A DNA stretch of 64,000 nt, taken from Treponema bryantii (GTDB taxonomy: Bacteria > Spirochaetota > Spirochaetia > Treponematales > Treponemataceae). Below the pieces are notes generated by a model. That model saw only the letters and a list, made by a program, of their open reading frames with translations. It was not told the DNA's origin and did not search any database. Numbering within the stretch: position 1 is the first letter of the stretch; each line of letters opens with the position of its first letter. Below are positions 36,757 through 45,739 of the stretch, piece by piece. The stretch spans positions 558,001-622,000 of the forward strand of contig NZ_AP025286.1 in NCBI RefSeq assembly GCF_036492245.1, read 5' to 3'. A program made the translations under genes and the position numbers.

Positions 36757-38144
36757 ACGAACTGATTGAATTGTTAAATTCCAAGATTCTCGTTTATTCA
36801 GGTATCTACGTTGCTAAATCGCAGCAGCAGACTCTCATTTCGCATATAGAAAAGAAAGCCTCTGTTCGTGGAATAACTCCAATGGAATTCTGCCGCAGCC
36901 TTGTTCCTCATACTCCAGATTTTGATGAAGTAATAAATCTCGTTACAGTAAATGAAACATATTTCTTCCGCGAGGAACGACAGTTTGATTATCTGAAAAA
37001 AGAAATATTCCCAAAGTACATGGGAAAAAATCTTACAATCTGGACCTGCTGTTGTTCGACTGGAGAAGAACCGATTTCTCTTCTGGCACTCGCACTTTCT
37101 ATGAATGTGAATCTGACAATTTACGCATCTGATATTGATGATAACGCTCTGGCTGCAATTAAAAGAGGCCGCTATTCTTCATTCTCACTTCGTTCTGACG
37201 GTCAGAAATATCACAAGCTTTTAGAACCATTCTCAACAAGAACTGAAACGGAAATAATTTTTAACCGCGATTTTCTTTATCGTATCCAGACTTTTAAGTT
37301 TAATCTTATTCAGGATGGACTTGATAAACTGCCGTTCTTTGAGAATGTAGATATTCTCTTTATGAGAAATGTTTTCATTTATTTTGATAAGGAGACAAGA
37401 ATCCTTGTTACTAAAAAAGTTACTGAACGTCTTAAGAATGACGGCAGACTTTTCTTTTCAATGAACGAAATCGGCTCAATTGATAATACAGTAATTCCTG
37501 ACAATTTTTACAAAACTAATACAGGTGATGTTTACTATTTTGTGAAAAATCAAAATGCAAAACGAGCAGACCCGGCAGGAACTCCAATAGACCGCTGCCT
37601 TAAAAAGAAGGAATCTGAACGTAAAAAAGAAAAGATTCAGAATGCGGTTCAAAAAGTTAAGATTCAGAAATTTGCAGAAACAAATAATAACCTTCGAGAA
37701 GCAAAGGCTGCTCTTGATGCAGTTTCAAAAGGCAGTTCTTTTGACGTAAAGAAAGTTTATGAAGATGTCTGCACAGAAATAACCCGCGGTGATTTTGCTA
37801 AGGCCCGTGCCATCGCCCGCACAATTTCCGGAAAAGATACAAAAAAATATTCGTACTTTATGCAGGGCTATGTTGAGTATCATGCAGACAACCGTGCAGA
37901 TGCAGAAACTTTTTTTGCAAATGCCGAAAGTATTTCTCCAGATTTCTGGCCGGCCTTTTTCTATCACGGAATGGTGCTGCGGGATCTTGGCCGTACTGCA
38001 CCGGCGCTCAACTGTTTTTCAAAATGCAAGGAGTTGATTTCCTCTTCTGGAAACGATGTTCCTTATGACTTTACGCTGGATTCCTTTAGTCCGGCTTACA
38101 TATATTCGCTTTGCGATACTTTTTCTATGGGAGGAGGGCAGTAA
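36753..38144 (+). CDS. cheR: CheR-type methyltransferase with C-terminal TPR-like extension
   Basis: 463 residues from ATG at 36753, which overlaps the cheB stop by 4 bp and has GGAG upstream; an in-frame start at 36702 would lie inside cheB and is rejected. Residues 1-275 are a CheR methyltransferase: N-terminal helical domain, the VNETYFFRE segment, the SAM-binding CCSTGEEP motif, and MRNVFIYFD. The remaining 180 residues are helical with TPR-like spacing (YSFFMQGYVEYHADNRADA-type pattern), as in CheR proteins of alternative chemosensory systems. It methylates receptor glutamates, probably on the two receptors of this operon. Confidence 0.88.
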   Translation: MNELIELLNSKILVYSGIYVAKSQQQTLISHIEKKASVRGITPMEFCRSLVPHTPDFDEVINLVTVNETYFFREERQFDYLKKEIFPKYMGKNLTIWTCCCSTGEEPISLLALALSMNVNLTIYASDIDDNALAAIKRGRYSSFSLRSDGQKYHKLLEPFSTRTETEIIFNRDFLYRIQTFKFNLIQDGLDKLPFFENVDILFMRNVFIYFDKETRILVTKKVTERLKNDGRLFFSMNEIGSIDNTVIPDNFYKTNTGDVYYFVKNQNAKRADPAGTPIDRCLKKKESERKKEKIQNAVQKVKIQKFAETNNNLREAKAALDAVSKGSSFDVKKVYEDVCTEITRGDFAKARAIARTISGKDTKKYSYFMQGYVEYHADNRADAETFFANAESISPDFWPAFFYHGMVLRDLGRTAPALNCFSKCKELISSSGNDVPYDFTLDSFSPAYIYSLCDTFSMGGGQ

Positions 38145-40250
38145 ATGAATCTTGATAAAAACCTGTTTAAGACAGACTATATTTCCGAAGCTCGTGAGAT
38201 TCTTGACTCTCTTGATGATATTGCAATTCTTGCATCAAAAGAAAAAAGAAATACAGGTTGCTTAAAGGAAATTCTCCGCCTTCTGCATACGCTGAAGGGG
38301 TCTTCCCGTATGATGGAATATGTTCAGATTGAAAAGGTTATTAACCATCTGGAAACTGTTTTTAAAAATATCCAGAGCAACCAGACTGAAATTCCAAATA
38401 AAATAATTCAGCTTTTAATGGGCGTAAACAATCTGCTGCATAAGGTAATTGATAGTATTGAAGATGGCGCAGACGGCACTTTTGAACAGTATGAAGATGT
38501 GCTTAATAATATCGACCAGTCAATGGAGGGAGATGATTTTAATACTGATTTCTCGGTGAAGCAGGCTGAGTCGGAGAGCGTTGAGAACTCTGATGCTTCT
38601 GGGGATGAGCAGGTGAATGAAGAGAACTCGGAGTTCTTCCACGATTCTCAGACAATCAAAGTTCAGATTTCGCAGATTGATTCAATCCTCCAGTCTCTCG
38701 ACAAACTTATTATGCGTCAGATAAAACTCAAGAACGAGATTGAGGTTTTAAAAGGAAAGAGTGAAGCTTCTGAATTCCAGGAGTTCCAGGAGCTTTCAGA
38801 AAATATTTCCGTTCTCGAAAATCAGAGTGTAGATATTCAGAAAAATATCATCTCGCTTCGTATGCTTCCGTTTGATATGATTCTGCGCCCTATTAAGCGT
38901 TCAATTGTAGCTGAAGCATTAAAGACCGGAAAAAATATTGAGTTTGATATTCCGCAGTCAGAAATCACAATAGATAAATTTATTCTGGAAAAGCTTCCTG
39001 CAATTTTGATTCACCTTGTACGAAACTCAATTGACCATGGAATTGAATCGCCGGAGGAACGTAAAAAACTTGGTAAGCCTGAGATGGGAACAATATCTAT
39101 TTCTGTAAGCCAGGTTTCCAACAGAATCTTTGTAAATGTAAAAGATGACGGTCACGGAATTGATTATGAAAAAATCCGTGCGAAAGCTCTTCGTCTTTTT
39201 CCTGAACGCGAGGCTGAGATTCTTTCTGCAGATTCTACAGACCTGCTGCAGTTTATATTTGCTTCGGGCTTTTCAACAAAAGATGAACAGACAGAACTTT
39301 CTGGGCGCGGTATTGGTCTTGATGTTGTGCGAACAGAAATGGATAAACTTAAGGGAAAAATTACAGTTTATTCGGAGCTTAATAAGGGAACTGATTTTGA
39401 ACTTTCTCTTCCGGCTTCTCTTGCTACACAGGATGGACTTTTTGTTTCTGTTTCAGACAGTTCATATCTGATTCTTTCTCATTACATCAAAGAGATTCTC
39501 ACGATAAATAAAGCTGATTTCTTGCAGCTTCAGCACGGTCCGGTTTTGAATATTCATAATGAGCTGGTTCCGATTTTTGATTTTGATATTATCAATAATA
39601 ATTCAATCAAGAGAACAAATACAAAGACAGAGGTGTCTGTTGTCATTCTTGAATATCTGAATAAAAAGATTGGAATTATGGTAGATAAGATTCTGCACTA
39701 TGGTACTGTCGTAATTAAGCCTGTACCACCTCTGCTCAAGGATTTTAATGCGCTTCAGGGTGTTGTGTTCGATGAGAACTACCGCATCATTCCGGTTCTG
39801 AATATTCCAGATACAATCCGCCGCTTCAAGGTTGTAAACGTTTACGATATTAAGAATCTTGAAGTTCGCAAAATGCCGAAGATTTATTCTGTACTTGTTG
39901 TTGATGATTCTCATACAACCCGCCATATCGAACAGATTATTCTAGAAGCAGAAAACTATAATGTTTCTACAGCAGTTGATGGAATTGATGCTCTTGAAAA
40001 AATGAAGCAGCACAAATTTGATCTTGTTGTAACTGATGTAAAAATGCCTCGTATGGACGGATTTGTCCTTCTTCATAATATGCGGCATAAAGAAGAATTT
40101 AAAAATATTCCGGTTATTATGGTTTCCTCTGTGTTCGAAAGTGACACTCTGGATAAGGCAAAGAATCTTGGTGCACAGGGCTATATTGTAAAATCTGATT
40201 TTGAACGCGAAAGCCTTACTGCAAAGGTAAAGGAGCTGCTGCATGAGTAA
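38145..40250 (+). CDS. cheA: CheA-type histidine kinase fused to a receiver domain
   Basis: 701 residues. A P1 Hpt domain has His48 in LHTLKGSS. An acidic linker (about 130-175) stands where P2 would be, so there is no clear CheY/CheB docking domain. P3 dimerisation and P4 ATPase follow (VRNSIDHGIES, DDGHGID, FSTKDE, GRGIGLDVV), then the CheW-like P5 and a C-terminal receiver with a complete active site (VVDDSHTTR, Asp631 in TDVKMPRMDG, Lys in IVKSD). The built-in receiver may be a phosphate sink or the output, as in FrzE/ChpA-type kinases. The gene starts right after cheR and overlaps the cyclase gene by 8 bp. Confidence 0.9.
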   Translation: MNLDKNLFKTDYISEAREILDSLDDIAILASKEKRNTGCLKEILRLLHTLKGSSRMMEYVQIEKVINHLETVFKNIQSNQTEIPNKIIQLLMGVNNLLHKVIDSIEDGADGTFEQYEDVLNNIDQSMEGDDFNTDFSVKQAESESVENSDASGDEQVNEENSEFFHDSQTIKVQISQIDSILQSLDKLIMRQIKLKNEIEVLKGKSEASEFQEFQELSENISVLENQSVDIQKNIISLRMLPFDMILRPIKRSIVAEALKTGKNIEFDIPQSEITIDKFILEKLPAILIHLVRNSIDHGIESPEERKKLGKPEMGTISISVSQVSNRIFVNVKDDGHGIDYEKIRAKALRLFPEREAEILSADSTDLLQFIFASGFSTKDEQTELSGRGIGLDVVRTEMDKLKGKITVYSELNKGTDFELSLPASLATQDGLFVSVSDSSYLILSHYIKEILTINKADFLQLQHGPVLNIHNELVPIFDFDIINNNSIKRTNTKTEVSVVILEYLNKKIGIMVDKILHYGTVVIKPVPPLLKDFNALQGVVFDENYRIIPVLNIPDTIRRFKVVNVYDIKNLEVRKMPKIYSVLVVDDSHTTRHIEQIILEAENYNVSTAVDGIDALEKMKQHKFDLVVTDVKMPRMDGFVLLHNMRHKEEFKNIPVIMVSSVFESDTLDKAKNLGAQGYIVKSDFERESLTAKVKELLHE

Positions 40251-42093
40251 GGTTCTTGTTGCTGTCCCATCAAAAATACTTTCCAAGGTAATTTGTATGG
40301 AACTCAAAAAACTTGGGTATGAGACGGAAGTTTTTTCAGACGGATATTCTGCATTCAAACAGATTGTTCATGAGTCGCCGGATCTTATAATTGCGGATAA
40401 AGAACTTCCTGAAATTAACGGTATTGAACTTTGTCACATTCTTAAGACCGGTTCTCCAAAAAGCGCCCTGCCTTTTGTTCTTGTTTCTGTAGATGATTCT
40501 GTTTTTGATTTCTGGAATACTGCAAGAGAAGCTAACCGGGTTGTGCTTGTAAAAAATGATAATATTGAAGTTCTCGTAGACACCGTTAAGGAACTGCTCG
40601 GAAACGGATATGTAGAGGTTCAGGATTTTTTTACAAAAGATGATGCAGAACAGAAAGAAACTGAAACTTCAGATAAATCAGAAGAAGAAACACTTGCCTC
40701 GTGGGTTGTCACAGCAATGGCTAACAGTGATTTCTTTTTTAATATGACTCAAAATGTAATTCAGTTATATTCTGCTGTAAAAGAAATTGATTTCCTTGTA
40801 GAGCAGATTTTCAGAATGCTTTACAGTGCCTGTGCATTTGATGCTGCTGCCCTGATACTGGATAGTCATCCTGCTAAAGTATATATAACCGGAACGGAAT
40901 TTTTTGATGTATCTATTGGAGATGAATTCTGGAATATCTGTAAGGTTGAGTATGAGCAGCAGGCTAAAAAGAATCATACAATTACTTATGAAGAAAAGTA
41001 TTTTGAAAATATTCTTCTGACTCATCCATCAAGAGAGAAATTTGAATCTTACCGTTCTTTTACATTAAAAAGCGAAAAAGACTTTATTGGAACACTTCAT
41101 ATTGCTTCTACACAGAAGAAACTCTTTAATTACAAGATTCAGTCTTCAATAGATTTTATAACACCAGCTTTGTCAAATATTCTGCAGGAAGCAATCAGAT
41201 GCTTTGAACTTACCCAGCAGGAATCAAAGCTTCGGGCTGCCTTTTCAAAGTTTGTCCCGGCAGAAGTAATCAGCGACTTTTTGAGTTCAGGTGAAAATCA
41301 GGAGCTTGCAAATCAGAATGAAAAACGAAATGTAGTAGTCCTTCTTTGTGATATTCGAAGCTTTACTTCAATCAGTGAAATCAACAAACCAGAAAATGTC
41401 GTAAACTTTTTGAATACTTATTTTACCTACATGGTAAATATAGTAAAAAAGTACGGTGGTACAGTAGATAAGTTTATTGGTGATGCCATCATGGTTTTGT
41501 TCGGTGCACCAATCAGTTACAACGATAATGCAAGGCGTGCAGTTCAGGCTGCAATTGAAATGTATTCTCAGCTGGATGCAATTCCGGTTAATCAGCTTAA
41601 GTTTCCTGAAGGAGTTAAACTTGATATTGGAATTGGTATTCATTCTGGAGATGTTATTGTAGGTCAGATTGGTAGTGCGGATAAAACAAACTATACAGTA
41701 ATCGGTGATACAGTAAACCTTGCATCGCGTCTTGAAGGTCTTACAAAGTTATATGGCGCAAAGATTGTAATTTCTCAGGCAGTACGGGATGAACTTGGAG
41801 ATTCAATGAATGTGTTGCTTCTGGACTCTGTAAAAGTAAAAGGTAAAAAAGAAGCTGTTTTTGTTTATCGTGTAGATGAAAAACCGCTGCCAGAAGATTT
41901 TACAGATGCCTATGAAAAGGGCTTTAAATCATACAATGAAGGAGCATTTACACTTGCAATTCCTTATTTTGAAGCAGCAGTAAATATTCTGCCGGACAAT
42001 AAGGCTGCAAGACTTATGCTTGAACGTTGTGAAGAATTCTCAGTGAATAAACCAGATAATTGGGATGGCGCAATTGCGCTTACATCAAAATAA
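40243..42093 (+). CDS. Receiver-linked class III adenylate cyclase
   Basis: 616 residues. An N-terminal receiver (1-120) keeps Asp52 (IIADKELPEING) and a Lys in VLVKND, but the acidic pair is lost (VPSK). A middle region of about 200 residues looks GAF-like. The cyclase domain (about 350-540) has metal aspartates in LLCDIRSFTS and DKFIGDAI; the Lys of DKFIGD and Thr of YTVIGDTVNLASRLE point to ATP as substrate. The last 70 residues resemble TPR helices (DAYEKGFKSYNEGAFTLA). Translation is coupled to cheA by an 8-bp overlap, so cAMP is the likely output of the array. Confidence 0.85.
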   Translation: MSKVLVAVPSKILSKVICMELKKLGYETEVFSDGYSAFKQIVHESPDLIIADKELPEINGIELCHILKTGSPKSALPFVLVSVDDSVFDFWNTAREANRVVLVKNDNIEVLVDTVKELLGNGYVEVQDFFTKDDAEQKETETSDKSEEETLASWVVTAMANSDFFFNMTQNVIQLYSAVKEIDFLVEQIFRMLYSACAFDAAALILDSHPAKVYITGTEFFDVSIGDEFWNICKVEYEQQAKKNHTITYEEKYFENILLTHPSREKFESYRSFTLKSEKDFIGTLHIASTQKKLFNYKIQSSIDFITPALSNILQEAIRCFELTQQESKLRAAFSKFVPAEVISDFLSSGENQELANQNEKRNVVVLLCDIRSFTSISEINKPENVVNFLNTYFTYMVNIVKKYGGTVDKFIGDAIMVLFGAPISYNDNARRAVQAAIEMYSQLDAIPVNQLKFPEGVKLDIGIGIHSGDVIVGQIGSADKTNYTVIGDTVNLASRLEGLTKLYGAKIVISQAVRDELGDSMNVLLLDSVKVKGKKEAVFVYRVDEKPLPEDFTDAYEKGFKSYNEGAFTLAIPYFEAAVNILPDNKAARLMLERCEEFSVNKPDNWDGAIALTSK

Positions 42094-42106
42094 AAAAGAG
42101 GTGGAT

Positions 42107-43924
42107 ATGAATATAAAAGAAGAATTCACGCAAAAGAAAACCGTCATGGAAAAAGACATCAATTTTGGAGCAGAGGTTACCAAACGGGTAGTTCTTTCCA
42201 ATATGTGTTTTGAAATCCTGACTATGGCTGCCTGTATTTCGATGGGAATCGGAGAGCTCCGGATTATCAAGCTGCCGTCAATAATTGGACTGGGAGTCCT
42301 TATTTGTATGGCACTTCATGCTTTAGCTCTTGTGATGGGCATTGTACTTGTAACACAGGCAATTACTGAAGATTTGTCTTCATTCTATTATTATGATTCG
42401 ACTGAAAAAGAACGAACAAAACTTATGAAGCAGTTGATGGGAATGCCTGCAAGAATTGGAGTTGTAGTATTCATCTTCTTTATAGTCTGCGGTTCTATCT
42501 GGATTTCTTTGTTTTCTGGAATTGCACATCTGAGTCTTAATACAGTAATTCTTGTTTCCTGCATGCTTTTCCTTGGTGCGTATTGTGCTACAGTTCATGC
42601 TATTACGGGAATTACTCAGAAAATCTGTTCTAAGCATGCTGCAGAAATTGTTCGAAAAGGTGTATCAAAAATTGAGGTTGAAAAGAGACACTATTTTGGT
42701 ATGAACTCTTCAACCATCACTGTAATTCATATTTTTGCTCCGATTTTAATAATTGGTATATTGTTCTTTATTCTTGCCTGGCGAACCTATGCTTCTTATA
42801 CAGCAACAAAACTTGTATTCTTCCATCTTATTGTTTTTGGAGGACTCAGCCTTATAGCTTATCTGTATTATTCAGGAACTCTCTTCAGACGAATGATGCG
42901 CTCAATTAATAACATGCATGATCTGATGAGTGGAATAAATAAAGAAAATCTTCGTAAGGTAAAATTTGAAAAAACTGACCTCTCAAATGAGTTTATGTAC
43001 AATGTTTACCTGCTCAACACAATTGTAGAGATTCTTCAGAAAATCCTGAAGCAGAGTCAGAAAATCAGTATGGATGTAATTGAGTCAAGTAATGAACTCT
43101 CTGTTATTTCCCGTGAGACTGCCGTTACCTCTCTTGAACAGAACTCTGGTGTTAAGGAACTTCTTTCTGCAATGGAAGAAACAGACTCTCTTTCAAAGAA
43201 CATTGCAGAAAAAATTGGTGAGGTTTCTCTGGTTGCTAAAAAGACAACAGAAAATATTGTAGATGGTTTCAGTATCCTCAAGCAGAACATGCAGAAGCTT
43301 GATGAAATTAAAGCTGCAAATGATATTACAGTAGATGGAATTAAGATTCTTACAGAAAAGATTACCGGTATTTCAGATATTGCAAGAATCATCAATGGTA
43401 TTGCAGATCAGACAAATATCATTGCATTTAATGCTGAAATTGAAGCTTCCAGTGCCGGTGATGTAGGTGAGAACTTTGCGCTTGTAGCAAATGAAATCCG
43501 CCGTCTCACAAACAACACAATTCAGTCTACAAATGAAATCCGTAAGCGAATTATTGAAATACAGCATTCTTCAGATGCACTGCTTATTTCTTCTCAGAAT
43601 GGCTGTAACAAGATTCTTGATGGAACTCAGATAATCACAGAGTTGAATACACGCTTTGAAGAGCTCCAGCATTCATCAGAAACAATGGACTATGCATCAG
43701 AAGATATTAAAAAGATTATTGAGCAGCAGACAGCTTCTTTTGCACAGATTGTTATTACCCTGCGTCAGATTGCAGAAGCAGCAGAAACCTTCTCAACATC
43801 AACGCAGAAAATCAGTGATTCGGCACAGAACCTCTGCCTTATTTCAGACAGCCTGAAGAAGCTTCAGCCAGAGGAAGCAATTACCGAATTAGAAAACGCT
43901 GGTACAGCAAGTGAGGTGAAATAA
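42107..43924 (+). CDS. Six-helix chemoreceptor-like protein, atypical signalling tip (first of pair)
   Basis: 605 residues from ATG at 42107 (GAGGTGG upstream; an earlier in-frame start at 42065 overlaps the cyclase). About six transmembrane helices in residues 25-290 leave no periplasmic domain. The cytoplasmic coiled coil carries a receptor tip reading IADQTNIIAFNAEIEASSAGD instead of the usual LALNAAIEAARAGE, followed by NFALVANEIRRL. The substitutions are shared with the next gene, not with the lone receptor at 19324, so the pair probably docks to the CheA/CheW of this operon. It overlaps the next gene by 1 bp. Confidence 0.82.
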   Translation: MNIKEEFTQKKTVMEKDINFGAEVTKRVVLSNMCFEILTMAACISMGIGELRIIKLPSIIGLGVLICMALHALALVMGIVLVTQAITEDLSSFYYYDSTEKERTKLMKQLMGMPARIGVVVFIFFIVCGSIWISLFSGIAHLSLNTVILVSCMLFLGAYCATVHAITGITQKICSKHAAEIVRKGVSKIEVEKRHYFGMNSSTITVIHIFAPILIIGILFFILAWRTYASYTATKLVFFHLIVFGGLSLIAYLYYSGTLFRRMMRSINNMHDLMSGINKENLRKVKFEKTDLSNEFMYNVYLLNTIVEILQKILKQSQKISMDVIESSNELSVISRETAVTSLEQNSGVKELLSAMEETDSLSKNIAEKIGEVSLVAKKTTENIVDGFSILKQNMQKLDEIKAANDITVDGIKILTEKITGISDIARIINGIADQTNIIAFNAEIEASSAGDVGENFALVANEIRRLTNNTIQSTNEIRKRIIEIQHSSDALLISSQNGCNKILDGTQIITELNTRFEELQHSSETMDYASEDIKKIIEQQTASFAQIVITLRQIAEAAETFSTSTQKISDSAQNLCLISDSLKKLQPEEAITELENAGTASEVK

Positions 43925-45714
43925 TGAAACAGAACGAAAAGTATTTATCACTCGAAAGAAGAATTTTGCGTGCAAGTCATATCCCTGATATTGCCTGTGG
44001 TTTAGTACTTCTTTTGTATACAGTTTTTATTTTGAATCTTAAATTCTCAACTCACTATCCGTTAATTATTACCGTTGCACTTGGTGTTTTGTTTGCACAG
44101 TTTGTATGTTCAACTGTTACAAATCATATGTTCATGGGTAAGGTTTCAAAGAGAATTGAAATCTGGGAAAATGAAGAAATGACAAAGGAAGAGCGAACAA
44201 AACTTTTCCTTGATTTGCATAAACTTCCAAAAAAGAAATCTCTTGAAACTACTTCTTATTTCGTTGTGTGTGCCATTGCACTTGCAGCTGCCTATCATTT
44301 TATTTATAGAGTAAATCTCAGTATAAATATCGTTAGTCTTTGCAGCTGTTTCCTCGGTGCATACGTAGCAGGTCTTCTTGCTCTTGCAAACACACGCGGA
44401 ATTTGTAATGAATATGCCTGTCGTATTGTTGAAGAAGGTATTGATGAAAAGATTCTGAACAAGAAATCTTATTTTGGAGTTTCATATCACAGAACCTTTG
44501 CTCTTTACTGTACAATCCCAGTCGTATGGGGAATTGTTTTAGCAATGATGCTCTTTTATGTGTATTATTACAATAACGTTCCTTCTGCATCTGCCGGTTT
44601 CCTTCCTGCTGATGCTTACGGACTTGGCTTACGTAAGGTTCAGCTTTCAAGAATTGGCGTTGTTCTTGCAATAAATACAATTGTCGGAATCGTTTCGGTT
44701 TATTCCTTTCTGAACAGTATTCTTATTTCTTCTGATAAACTTCAGAACGCAATGCTTCATATCATCAAAAATGATATTTTTACAGTAAAGCTTGTTCCAA
44801 CTGATTTTGAATCAGAAGTTTCTTACAACCTGTATCTTATCAATCAGATTGTACTTTTGTTCCGTTCAATTTTGAATGATGTACACGAGATTGGTAATAC
44901 AATGATTGAGCCTATTGAAGGGCTTACAGAAATTGCTCAGTCTACAGCATCAACCTCTCTTGAACAGTCTACTGGTGTAAAAGAGATTCTTGCCACAATG
45001 GAAGATACAGACCGCCAGACACGTAACATTGTTGAAAAGATTGCAGATGTAACAACCGTTGCAGAAGGAACTGAAAACAATGTAGATGCCGGTTTTGAAA
45101 CCCTTCAGTCTAACCTTGATAAGATGACAGAAATTACAGATGCTAACGTTTCAACAATTTCCGGAATCCGTGAGCTTGGTGAAAAAATCGGAAGCATCTG
45201 GGAAATCGTAAAAATCATTAACGATATTGCAGATCAGACTCGTATCATCGCTTTCAATGCTGAGCTTGAAGCTTCAAGTGCCGGTGACAGCGGAAAGAAC
45301 TTCCATATTGTTGCTAATGAAGTACGCCGTCTTGCAGCAGGAATTACAAATTCTGTTGATCAGATTAAAGACAGAATTACAGAAATTCAGCACTCCTCTG
45401 ATAACCTGATTATTACTTCTGAGTCTGGAACAGAAAAGATTCGCGAAGGTCTTGAGCTCTCAGAAAAACTTAAGGAGAAGTTCAACGATATTCAGAGTTC
45501 TTCAGAAATTACAGTAGAGTCTGCAAATCAGATTAAGGAAATCATTAATCAGCAGTCTACTTCGTTCGATCAGATTGTTGCAACCGTACGTCAGATTTCT
45601 TCGGGAATCGAAAACTTTTCTAATTCTACAGGAACTGTTAATAATACTGCACAGAAGCTTAAAGAGGCTGCAAATCTTCTTGAAAATCTTCATGTTCAGA
45701 TTATTGAAGAGTAA
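43924..45714 (+). CDS. Six-helix chemoreceptor-like protein, atypical signalling tip (second of pair)
   Basis: 596 residues, a paralogue of the preceding protein with the same plan: about six membrane helices in the first 280 residues, then a coiled coil with tip IADQTRIIAFNAELEASSAG and NFHIVANEVRRLAAG. Start and preceding stop share one base (TAATG). Two paralogues may form a heterodimeric receptor or two membrane-level sensors for the same kinase. A -35/-10 pair for the next gene lies inside its last codons. Confidence 0.82.
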   Translation: MKQNEKYLSLERRILRASHIPDIACGLVLLLYTVFILNLKFSTHYPLIITVALGVLFAQFVCSTVTNHMFMGKVSKRIEIWENEEMTKEERTKLFLDLHKLPKKKSLETTSYFVVCAIALAAAYHFIYRVNLSINIVSLCSCFLGAYVAGLLALANTRGICNEYACRIVEEGIDEKILNKKSYFGVSYHRTFALYCTIPVVWGIVLAMMLFYVYYYNNVPSASAGFLPADAYGLGLRKVQLSRIGVVLAINTIVGIVSVYSFLNSILISSDKLQNAMLHIIKNDIFTVKLVPTDFESEVSYNLYLINQIVLLFRSILNDVHEIGNTMIEPIEGLTEIAQSTASTSLEQSTGVKEILATMEDTDRQTRNIVEKIADVTTVAEGTENNVDAGFETLQSNLDKMTEITDANVSTISGIRELGEKIGSIWEIVKIINDIADQTRIIAFNAELEASSAGDSGKNFHIVANEVRRLAAGITNSVDQIKDRITEIQHSSDNLIITSESGTEKIREGLELSEKLKEKFNDIQSSSEITVESANQIKEIINQQSTSFDQIVATVRQISSGIENFSNSTGTVNNTAQKLKEAANLLENLHVQIIEE

Positions 45715-45731
45715 CGTAAGATTAGTATAAT
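45704..45731 (+). promoter_or_regulatory. Internal promoter before the 900-residue propeller protein (leaderless)
   Basis: TTGAAG (45704-45709), 16 bp, TATAAT (45726-45731), then 8 bases to ATG at 45740 with no Shine-Dalgarno sequence. It would give the last two genes of the region expression independent of the chemosensory operon. Confidence 0.6.
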
Positions 45732-45739
45732 ATTACCGT

